From the NCBI GenBank assembly GCA_900708905.1, contig CAADRB010000042.1, forward strand, positions 1 through 64,000: DNA of 64,000 nucleotides, in the 5' to 3' direction. Source of the stretch: Hymenolepis diminuta. Lineage: Eukaryota; Platyhelminthes; Cestoda; Cyclophyllidea; Hymenolepididae. A program made the translations under genes and the position numbers. The notes below the pieces were generated by a model, which made no database searches, had not been told where the DNA came from, and saw only the letters and a list, made by a program, of their open reading frames with translations. This document shows positions 62,001 through 64,000 of the stretch, one piece after another; positions within the stretch are counted from its first letter, which is position 1; every line of letters starts with the position of its first letter.

Positions 62001-64000
62001 CCGTAAATTAGAACAGTGTTTTGATAATTAATTACATCGCTATCAGTTTCAACGGGTTCCTATAAGTTAAATTCTATAACTTAAAATGTTATTTTCAATT
62101 AAAATGGTAAGAAGTAACTAATCCAGCGCATATTCGGATGGTCAAGACGCATAGAAATAGCTCAAGGATTAGGCTTATGTAAATTTTGTAACTGTAGAAA
62201 AGTGTGAACGATAATCTTTTTATGCTTTTAAATGATAATAGGGGAGAACTGAAAAAAAATGTGAACGCAGATAGTATATTAAAAAAGAATAATTAAGAAC
62301 AGAGTGCACTTCTTGACTACACAAAATATACGTAATAAAAGTGTCATTTGTTTATTTTGGAAGAAAATTAAACAAATATCTATTATAAATATTCAAAATT
62401 TATTTCAATACTATTATCAGTATTTTAGACGCAAAGCCACTTATTATATATTTTTTAAAAATTTATACTAATAACTAATTATATTCAACTATTTGTTATA
62501 AGTATTAATACAATAAACGATATAATATTATCCTCCATCGATACATTCTGCAAAAAATCGATCGAGATGTTTGATGCATTTTTCGTTCATAAACATTAGA
62601 TAAAATCAAAATTGGGGTATTTTGATCTTCATGTGTAAAGATCAACAAACTTTTAGCAAATAAACTTGTGGTGGGGTTAAATTATTCGCAAATTTCAATT
62701 TAGTGATATTCAGAATAAAGATTGAAGAAGAATAATGCTAGAAAAGTAAATTTTCCCCATGATTTATAATTTGTAGAATTGTACAAATTTTGTTTTATCC
62801 ACGGATACTAAACAAATTAACTTTTAACCAAAATTACAAACTGGATATAATTAATTACAGCCATACCTTGTAACTACGAAGGCAAATAAATAACTACTTC
62901 GTTCCTTTCTGAATACAATTAACCTTAAGAAAAGCTCTCGGTACAATTCATTCGATAAATTTTTGTCAACTTCTACGTTATAAACTGAAAATGGTTTCTT
63001 TTTAATTTCAAAAACGGAATTTCAAATTTAAATATCACAGATTCAATAAAAATAAAAAAGTAGATATACATTTAGCCTCCCTTCACTGTAGTCGCAAATG
63101 TATTTATTATTTTTATTTGTTCCTTAAAACCGGATATTTTGCAATTTAGATTATTTTTTAAGTACCGATAAAAATTTTTATCTCAAATTTGACCTTTCAC
63201 AGTGTTCAAAAATTAGTAAGCCAAATCTTACACTTATTTTCAAATTAAATATTATCCACGAAAAGTCTGCTGCTGAATCACAAAACGCAATGTAATGTTT
63301 TATATTTTCACTCATTAAGCAAATTTGGCAGTTGAAGTTAATCTTCGCACATTTGTTCAGCAAATCTAAGAAGAGAAGTGCAAATGGGAAATAAATTACG
63401 CGAATTTCCAAAAATGGACATTTTCTTTCTGGCTGTTATTTCCAAGGCTGTTAACCAGAAACCTAAAATTAGAGTTCTATTAACGCTAAATCAGATCAGT
63501 TTAAACTTTATTCTTTTGGAATTTTTCCTTAGCAATCCACAAAAGCCCAAACGGCTGATTCTGTTTATTATTTTTTCATTTTTATTGTTATGTAAAGAGC
63601 AGAATAGTATCACAATGTCAAACATCGTTTTTTCCAATATGCTGTCATTTTTTTCCTCTATAAATCAACTTAAGAATATTATTCACTTTATTTTAATTTC
63701 TCCATTTTACGAGATTATTAAATTTTATCAAATGTAGCAGTGAAAAATAACATATCCCCTCATAGATCACTTAATTAGTGCTGTCGCTTGATAGTTAATA
63801 AGCAACTCTTAAACATCCTCTCCGTAGGAAACGTATTACGTTATGATTATTATAATAGTTTTGTTTAAGTTATTTATAGTATCGGTTTAAATTAAACAAA
63901 TACACTCTCAGCTATTCCATTTTTTGAGTTAAGGTAAGTTGTTCACTTTAGAAGAGCATAATGAAGACATACCTAACAGCAGTCGCCCTGTCCGATTTTG
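4946..64000 (-). CDS. SVIL: Supervillin homologue, 28 exons in window, 5' end missing
   Basis: Spliced minus-strand gene of the gelsolin/villin superfamily. Joining exons 63973-64000, 52719-52884, 50292-50586, 41355-42720, 40481-40509, 39545-39703, 33412-33577, 32709-32867, 31289-31470, 27985-28065, 27656-27690, 26660-26796, 26249-26469, 21180-21359, 20793-21110, 20604-20749, 20363-20519, 19273-19427, 15118-15424, 13021-13196, 11659-11745, 10343-10566, 8319-8464, 8029-8247, 7593-7955, 6199-6314, 5978-6133 and 4946-5032 gives 5861 nt, an open frame of 1952 residues. Residues 1 to about 1000 are low-complexity, Gln/Pro/Ser/Arg-rich. Residues about 1040-1870 contain gelsolin-like repeats with supervillin-specific wording ([35 protein letters not shown]). 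Residues about 1886-1952 are a villin headpiece. Supervillins are peripheral membrane proteins that link actin and myosin II to the cortex, podosomes and costameres (known for vertebrates and Drosophila; inferred here). The start codon lies beyond 64000. Residue numbers below count from the first full codon in the window. Confidence 0.94.
5033..5977 (-). other. Last supervillin intron (945 bp)
   Basis: AT-rich, with a short ATA/TAA run near 5758-5774. The open stretch 5090-5287 is noise. Nothing else seen. Confidence 0.5.
5978..6133 (-). CDS. SVIL: Supervillin exon aa, linker and headpiece start
   Basis: Residues 1873-1924: [20 protein letters not shown], then [18 protein letters not shown] and [20 protein letters not shown]-[ND]-E-[ED]-F-E is the supervillin version of the headpiece N-terminal subdomain, with Tyr where villin has the buried His41. 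Acceptor CATTTTAG, donor GTGAGG; phase 0 in and out. Confidence 0.96.
6199..6314 (-). CDS. SVIL: Supervillin exon z, end of gelsolin region
   Basis: Residues 1834-1872: [20 protein letters not shown], then [22 protein letters not shown]-[IL]-E-P-x-x-F-x-x-[LM]-F-P is the closing motif of the last supervillin gelsolin-like repeat. Acceptor TTCCTTTTAG, donor GTGAGT; phase 1 in, phase 0 out. Confidence 0.95.
6315..7592 (-). other. Supervillin intron (1.3 kb)
   Basis: Mostly AT-rich, with a distinctly GC-richer patch at about 6840-7016 that stands out from its surroundings and may be a repeat fragment. Confidence 0.5.
6841..7016 (-). repeat. GC-richer patch, possible retroelement fragment
   Basis: The patch differs sharply in composition from the intron around it. 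On the minus strand it opens with a reading [10 protein letters not shown] (about 6981-7010). This recalls the WNVR start of APE-type endonucleases of non-LTR elements, but it meets a stop after about 15 residues. The identity is uncertain. Confidence 0.2.
7593..7955 (-). CDS. SVIL: Supervillin exon y, fifth gelsolin-like repeat
   Basis: Residues 1713-1833: [20 protein letters not shown] is the core strand and W-x-G motif of the last repeat. An unusually long Ser/Pro insert follows ([16 protein letters not shown], later [10 protein letters not shown]), then [20 protein letters not shown], the main helix. The insert of about 70 residues between strand and helix is much longer than I would expect in vertebrate supervillin. 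Acceptor CTTCTTGCAG, donor GTAAGC; phase 1 in and out. Confidence 0.96.
8029..8247 (-). CDS. SVIL: Supervillin exon x
   Basis: Residues 1640-1712: [20 protein letters not shown], then [19 protein letters not shown] and [16 protein letters not shown]-[AF]-x-x-x-D-[DL]-L-Y-x-A-x-Q-P-A-L-F is the supervillin-specific lead into the last repeat. Acceptor TTCTCGTAG, donor GTACGT; phase 1 in and out. The flanking introns are about 70 bp each. Confidence 0.94.
8319..8464 (-). CDS. SVIL: Supervillin exon w
   Basis: Residues 1591-1639: [20 protein letters not shown], then [19 protein letters not shown] and QQILPTLRQ. It covers the end of the fourth gelsolin-like repeat, where a [FW]-x-x-[AV]-L-x-x segment is expected (here EFLSVLND). 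Acceptor CCTTTTGTAG, donor GTAAAT; phase 2 in, phase 1 out. Confidence 0.92.
8465..10342 (-). other. Supervillin intron of about 1.9 kb
   Basis: AT-rich. The small open stretches at 9696-9899, 9922-10125 and 10008-10205 have no domain. Nothing else seen. Confidence 0.5.
10343..10566 (-). CDS. SVIL: Supervillin exon v, fourth gelsolin-like repeat
   Basis: Residues 1517-1590: [20 protein letters not shown], then [19 protein letters not shown] and [14 protein letters not shown], ending [12 protein letters not shown]. [RL]-x-[FY]-x-V-R-G-E ... S-L-R-S matches the fourth supervillin repeat, with W-L-W-x-G in the next strand. Acceptor GGTTTTCCAG, donor GTGAGT; phase 0 in, phase 2 out. Confidence 0.95.
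10567..11658 (-). other. Supervillin intron (1.1 kb)
   Basis: A-rich (notably about 10905-10975). The open stretches 10813-11055, 11052-11243 and 11316-11537 look fortuitous. Confidence 0.5.
11659..11745 (-). CDS. SVIL: Supervillin exon u (87 nt)
   Basis: Residues 1488-1516: [20 protein letters not shown], then [13 protein letters not shown]-x-x-F-x-x-[LC]-F-x-G is the conserved end of a gelsolin repeat. Acceptor TTTATTAG, donor GTAAAC; phase 0 in and out, and the peptide joins seamlessly to both neighbours. Confidence 0.95.
11746..13020 (-). other. Supervillin intron (1.3 kb)
   Basis: The plus-strand segment at about 12540-12880 is less AT-rich and may be an old repeat; its open stretch (12519-12758) has no domain. 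Minus-strand stretches at 11732-12022 are low-complexity. Confidence 0.5.
13021..13196 (-). CDS. SVIL: Supervillin exon t
   Basis: Residues 1429-1487: [20 protein letters not shown], then [20 protein letters not shown] and [16 protein letters not shown]-x-Y-F-F-W-x-G ... G-[TS]-[SA]-A-L-M-T-V-E-[LM]-D is a close match to the supervillin third repeat. Acceptor CATCTTTAAAG, donor GTTAGT; phase 1 in, phase 0 out. Confidence 0.96.
13197..15117 (-). other. Supervillin intron of about 1.9 kb
   Basis: Holds one copy of the faint dispersed repeat at about 14140-14255. The plus-strand open stretches 13255-13530 and 13550-13732 and the minus-strand stretch 14710-14895 have no recognisable domain. Confidence 0.5.
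14140..14255 (+). repeat. Faint dispersed repeat, copy 1
   Basis: Shares TGTACCAATGAG-Y-ATCGAT and downstream CCGAAAAAA with 27330-27405, spaced similarly; also weakly like 41165-41225. It is old and partial. Confidence 0.35.
15118..15424 (-). CDS. SVIL: Supervillin exon s, third gelsolin-like repeat
   Basis: Residues 1327-1428. A basic linker [11 protein letters not shown] leads to [19 protein letters not shown], then [12 protein letters not shown] and [19 protein letters not shown], then [19 protein letters not shown]. The I-x-I-W-R-I ... G-Q-F-x-x-G-[ED]-[TA]-Y-V pattern is the canonical start of a gelsolin repeat. Acceptor TTTCTTAG, donor GTGAGT; phase 0 in, phase 1 out. Confidence 0.96.
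15425..19272 (-). other. Supervillin intron of about 3.8 kb
   Basis: AT-rich. Small open stretches at 15677-15934, 16337-16528, 16746-16987, 18315-18569 and 18934-19240 carry no domain and no matching splice pairs. The phases of exons r and s join directly. Confidence 0.5.
19273..19427 (-). CDS. SVIL: Supervillin exon r
   Basis: Residues 1275-1326: [20 protein letters not shown], then [19 protein letters not shown] and [10 protein letters not shown]. The R-P-[DE]-W ... E-T-[VI]-L-F-K-E-K-F-x-D-W order is the supervillin linker between gelsolin-like repeats. Acceptor TATTTTAG, donor GTACAC; phase 1 in, phase 0 out. Confidence 0.95.
19428..20362 (-). other. Supervillin intron (935 bp)
   Basis: AT-rich. 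Overlapping small open stretches on both strands at 19685-19954 are unrelated to any domain. Nothing else seen. Confidence 0.5.
20363..20519 (-). CDS. SVIL: Supervillin exon q, second gelsolin-like repeat
   Basis: Residues 1223-1274: [19 protein letters not shown], then helix [19 protein letters not shown] and [20 protein letters not shown]-[VI]-Y-x-W is a hallmark of the supervillin branch. Acceptor TTTTTTAG, donor GTAAGT; phase 0 in, phase 1 out. Confidence 0.96.
20604..20749 (-). CDS. SVIL: Supervillin exon p, start of second gelsolin-like repeat
   Basis: Residues 1174-1222: [20 protein letters not shown], then [19 protein letters not shown] and RHSMLTSTK. The E-E-D-x-x-[FY]-E-A ... D-Y-W-G pattern is supervillin-specific. 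Acceptor TAATTCTAG, donor GTAAAG; phase 1 in, phase 0 out. Confidence 0.95.
20793..21110 (-). CDS. SVIL: Supervillin exon o, first gelsolin-like repeat
   Basis: Residues 1068-1173. It starts [20 protein letters not shown] and continues [18 protein letters not shown], the gelsolin-fold core strand pair with the usual [FY]-x-W-x-G. It then reads [16 protein letters not shown] in the long helix and LVVIEEGK near the end. [10 protein letters not shown] is the F-W-x-x-L-G position of gelsolin repeats, with Cys in place of Trp. Acceptor TTTCTTTCAG, donor GTAAGT; phase 1 in and out. It is separated from exon p by an intron of only 43 bp. Confidence 0.96.
21180..21359 (-). CDS. SVIL: Supervillin exon n
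   Basis: Residues 1008-1067: [20 protein letters not shown], then [19 protein letters not shown], ending [13 protein letters not shown]. The wording A-L-A-G-L-A-S and the final VMLLLIKG leading into [10 protein letters not shown] match the entry into the supervillin gelsolin-like region. Acceptor ATTCTTCAG, donor GTACTT; phase 1 in and out. Confidence 0.93.
23371..23578 (+). repeat. Direct repeat, probable source copy (208 bp)
   Basis: Identical over 208 bp to 24828-25035 in the same orientation. It is not flanked by a direct repeat, unlike the second copy, which suggests that this is the template. It has no coding content. Confidence 0.95.
24828..25035 (+). repeat. Direct repeat, probable inserted copy (208 bp)
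   Basis: Identical to 23371-23578. It is bounded by a 19-bp direct repeat that starts GGCATGGATTT (24813-24831 and 25032-25050), which overlaps the ends of the copied segment by 4 bases each side (TAGT and GGCA). That is the arrangement expected if staggered break ends annealed to the nearby template and copied it. Confidence 0.93.
26249..26469 (-). CDS. SVIL: Supervillin exon m, linker into the gelsolin region
   Basis: Residues 934-1007: [37 protein letters not shown], then [19 protein letters not shown]. In vertebrate supervillin a similar basic NP-[VL]-R-x-L stretch precedes the first gelsolin-like repeat (from memory of the family). Acceptor CTCTTTGTAG, donor GTAAGT; phase 2 in, phase 1 out. 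Confidence 0.92.
26660..26796 (-). CDS. SVIL: Supervillin exon l
   Basis: Residues 889-933: [19 protein letters not shown], then a Ser/Asn-rich stretch ending [10 protein letters not shown]. Acceptor CTATTTTAG, donor GTACGT; phase 0 in, phase 2 out. Confidence 0.88.
26797..27655 (-). other. Supervillin intron (859 bp)
   Basis: Holds one copy of the faint dispersed repeat at about 27330-27405 and a small inverted repeat (GTAGTAG / CTACTAC) at about 27421-27443. No other exon found. Confidence 0.5.
27330..27405 (+). repeat. Faint dispersed repeat, copy 2
   Basis: Contains TGTACCAATGAGTATCGAT (one mismatch to copy 1) and CGAAAAAAAGCCATT, the latter shared exactly with copy 3 at about 41185-41199. 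Confidence 0.35.
27656..27690 (-). CDS. SVIL: Supervillin exon k, 35-nt microexon
   Basis: Residues 877-888: [12 protein letters not shown] (the first codon is split). Exon j ends in phase 1 and exon l starts in phase 0; direct joining gives a stop after eight codons, so an exon of length 3n+2 is needed. This segment fits, with AG before (CCTTGGAG) and GTTACT after, and the joined peptide [18 protein letters not shown] is sensible. RNA support would settle it. Confidence 0.62.
27985..28065 (-). CDS. SVIL: Supervillin exon j (81 nt)
   Basis: Residues 850-876: [20 protein letters not shown] followed by RRTFEV. Acceptor TTCTTAAAAG, donor GTAAGA; phase 1 in and out. A second frame is also open through this exon, but only this one keeps phase with exon i and gives a Pro/Arg-rich linker like its neighbours. 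Confidence 0.8.
28066..31288 (-). other. Supervillin intron of about 3.2 kb
   Basis: AT-rich. A C/T-rich patch with a short tandem CTTGCTCC motif lies near 30685-30710. Small open stretches at 29445-29675, 29649-29831, 29702-29890 and 30197-30391 lack splice-site pairs and domains. Confidence 0.5.
31289..31470 (-). CDS. SVIL: Supervillin exon i, paired EQW motifs
   Basis: Residues 789-849. Two similar helical units are visible: [16 protein letters not shown] and [17 protein letters not shown], separated by about 33 residues. Repeats of this E-x-W-[KR]-[KR]-R kind are a feature of supervillin central regions. Acceptor CTGGATTAG, donor GTAAGT; phase 2 in, phase 1 out. Confidence 0.92.
31471..32708 (-). 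other. Supervillin intron (1.2 kb)
   Basis: AT-rich. The minus-strand open stretch 31683-31895 is hydrophobic noise. Nothing else seen. Confidence 0.5.
32709..32867 (-). CDS. SVIL: Supervillin exon h
   Basis: Residues 736-788: [18 protein letters not shown], then an acidic run [13 protein letters not shown], then MSISQR. Acceptor TTTCTTGTTAG, donor GTGTGT; phase 2 in and out. The joined C-terminal edge reads [17 protein letters not shown] with the next exon, which supports the junction. Confidence 0.88.
33412..33577 (-). CDS. SVIL: Supervillin exon g
   Basis: Residues 681-735: [19 protein letters not shown], then [18 protein letters not shown], then [21 protein letters not shown] repeats the VEERVRAF motif of exon d. 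Acceptor AAATCCTCAG, donor GTGAGT; phase 1 in, phase 2 out. Confidence 0.9.
33578..39544 (-). other. Supervillin intron of about 6.0 kb
   Basis: Contains an LTR-like repeat fragment at 36033-36215 within a more GC-rich patch (about 35900-36330). The minus-strand open stretch 35924-36301 is the pyrimidine-rich strand of that repeat, not a gene. No further exon is needed: the phases of exons f and g match directly. Confidence 0.55.
36033..36215 (-). repeat. LTR/TRIM-like repeat fragment, copy 1
   Basis: Similar over about 170-180 bp to 53696-53860 in the same orientation: GAACACCAAGAGTTGA, then CCAAAATGTA, then CACAATG, then a purine-rich stretch, then GCGTGYGTKACT, then TTTTATAT. Read on the minus strand, it has a TATA-like CATATAAAAC, a CT-rich leader and an end reading ACATTTTGG. 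That layout recalls an LTR with a start site, followed by a primer-binding-type TGG. It is diverged and non-coding. Confidence 0.45.
39545..39703 (-). CDS. SVIL: Supervillin exon f
   Basis: Residues 628-680. It reads [20 protein letters not shown], then [19 protein letters not shown]. The basic ARRSGGGR and QRRKTQ clusters could be nuclear-localisation or membrane-binding patches (inference). Phase 1 in and out; the donor GTTCGT is non-consensus. Confidence 0.85.
39704..40480 (-). other. Supervillin intron (777 bp)
   Basis: AT-rich; nothing else seen. Confidence 0.5.
40481..40509 (-). CDS. SVIL: Supervillin exon e, 29-nt microexon
   Basis: Adds the acidic/aromatic segment [11 protein letters not shown] between exons d and f (residues 618-627 with flanking split codons). 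Exon d ends in phase 2 and exon f needs phase 1, so a piece with one extra base at each end is required. This 29-nt segment supplies exactly that, with AG before and GTATGC after. The acceptor has a poor pyrimidine tract, so the exact exon is tentative. Confidence 0.5.
40510..41354 (-). other. Supervillin intron (845 bp)
   Basis: AT-rich. A faint copy of a three-member dispersed repeat lies at about 41165-41225. Otherwise nothing seen. Confidence 0.5.
41165..41225 (+). repeat. Faint dispersed repeat, copy 3
   Basis: Contains GAACTTG, then GCGAAAAAAAGCCATTAAACG, close to copy 2 (GCCGAAAAAAAGCCATTAGGA), in the same orientation and spacing. Confidence 0.33.
41355..42720 (-). CDS. SVIL: Supervillin exon d, long Gln/Pro-rich exon
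   Basis: Residues 163-617, 1366 nt, by far the largest exon. The first 300 residues or so are Gln/Pro/Thr-rich low complexity (for example [16 protein letters not shown]). The last 120 become charged and helical: [45 protein letters not shown] and then [14 protein letters not shown]. Phase 1 in (acceptor TTTTAG), phase 2 out (donor GTACGT). The N-terminal half of vertebrate supervillin is disordered and binds myosin II, actin and other partners; equivalent binding here is not shown. The Gln/Pro run has no vertebrate counterpart that I recognise. Confidence 0.93.
42721..50291 (-). other. Supervillin intron of about 7.6 kb
   Basis: AT-rich. A 66-nt candidate exon at 49878-49943 has good splice sites but the wrong phase for its neighbours (see the rejected list). 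A short tandem duplication (TTTGCATTAA twice) occurs near 47018-47037. Plus-strand open stretches at 44500-44742, 44998-45189, 45587-45829, 47954-48166 and 49094-49342 have no recognisable domain. Confidence 0.5.
50292..50586 (-). CDS. SVIL: Supervillin exon c, Ser/Thr/Pro-rich
   Basis: Residues 65-162. It reads [19 protein letters not shown], then [18 protein letters not shown], then a Thr/Val-rich run ([15 protein letters not shown]) and [15 protein letters not shown]. Acceptor CATATTCCAG, donor GTAAGT; phase 0 in, phase 1 out, joining to exon d as Ser. Basic Ser-Pro segments such as IPRRSP are typical phosphorylatable linkers in supervillin N-termini (inference). Confidence 0.85.
50587..52718 (-). 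other. Supervillin intron (2.1 kb)
   Basis: AT-rich. The minus-strand open stretch at 51034-51219 has no domain and no pair of splice sites in the required phase. I see nothing else. Confidence 0.5.
52719..52884 (-). CDS. SVIL: Supervillin exon b
   Basis: Residues 9-64. It reads [20 protein letters not shown] and then a Ser/Pro-rich stretch with [15 protein letters not shown]. Acceptor TTTTTCTAG is good; phase 2 in, phase 0 out. The donor is GTAGCC, which is weak; a GTCCGG site 12 bases earlier on the transcript would also keep the frame. No domain is recognised; this is part of the disordered N-terminal half. Confidence 0.78.
52885..63972 (-). other. Supervillin intron of about 11.1 kb
   Basis: Very AT-rich, with no exon I can support. 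It contains a diverged LTR-like repeat near 53696-53860, an 18-bp inverted repeat at 54408-54425 and a 16-bp palindrome at 57782-57797. Scattered open stretches (for example 54521-54715, 55410-55616, 58377-58574, 63178-63411, 63378-63737) are rich in Phe, Ile, Lys and Asn, as expected of AT-rich noise. Confidence 0.6.
53696..53860 (-). repeat. LTR/TRIM-like repeat fragment, copy 2
   Basis: Diverged partner of 36033-36215. The minus strand carries CTATATAAAATCC (TATA-like), a CT-rich tract, then GTACATTTTGG and AATCAACTCTTGGTGTTC. Only these two copies are visible in the window, so the family assignment is an inference. Confidence 0.45.
63973..64000 (-). CDS. SVIL: Supervillin exon a (partial, cut by the window edge)
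   Basis: Residues 1-8 read KSDRATAV, ending in phase 2 at a GTATGT donor. Its last two bases plus the first base of the next exon give Arg, so the protein reads [18 protein letters not shown] across the 11-kb intron. The call rests on a strong donor, matching phase and a sensible joined peptide. It is short, so an independent transcript would be the real proof. Confidence 0.6.

Noticed and set aside
63378..63737. 119-residue plus-strand open stretch
   Set aside because: Composed of Phe, Ile, Leu, Lys and Asn, as expected of AT-rich noise. No domain, no splice sites and no neighbouring signal.
1..64000. tRNA, rRNA, CRISPR arrays, operons, bacterial or phage genes
   Set aside because: Scanned for and not seen. 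The window is spliced eukaryotic DNA with one large gene and a retrotransposon relic.

Overview
The window is AT-rich, intron-dominated animal DNA. The most likely source is a parasitic flatworm (cestode or trematode type). The reasons are the mixture of very short introns (43-90 bp) with introns of up to 11 kb, the presence of very small exons, and a decayed Ty3/gypsy retrotransposon of the kind common in helminth genomes. The species call is an inference; the sequence does not settle it. I see no bacterial features, CRISPR, rRNA or tRNA.

Layout: positions 1 to about 3540 hold the remains of a Ty3/gypsy LTR retrotransposon on the minus strand (gag, protease, reverse transcriptase, RNase H, integrase), broken by stops and frameshifts and continuing off the left edge. 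About 1.4 kb of non-coding DNA follows. From 4946 to beyond 64000, almost the whole window is one minus-strand gene: a supervillin homologue (gelsolin/villin superfamily). I traced 28 exons by hand, 27 complete and one cut by the right edge. Every intron is GT-AG, and the codon phases agree across all 27 junctions, giving 1952 residues up to the stop at 4946-4948. Protein order: a disordered N-terminal half containing a 1366-nt Gln/Pro-rich exon; short repeated helical motifs of the E-R-x-x-x-F and E-Q-W type; a gelsolin-like repeat region (about five repeats); a C-terminal villin headpiece ending in LNLF. Two very small exons (29 and 35 nt) are required to keep the frame. The true start codon and first exon(s) lie beyond position 64000.

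The introns hold scattered old repeats. The most unusual is a 208-bp segment at 24828-25035 that is identical to 23371-23578 and is bounded by a 19-bp direct repeat, the signature of a templated (copy-and-insert) repair event. Two diverged LTR/TRIM-like fragments (about 36033 and 53696) and a faint three-copy repeat family are also visible. I found no convincing second protein-coding gene on either strand.
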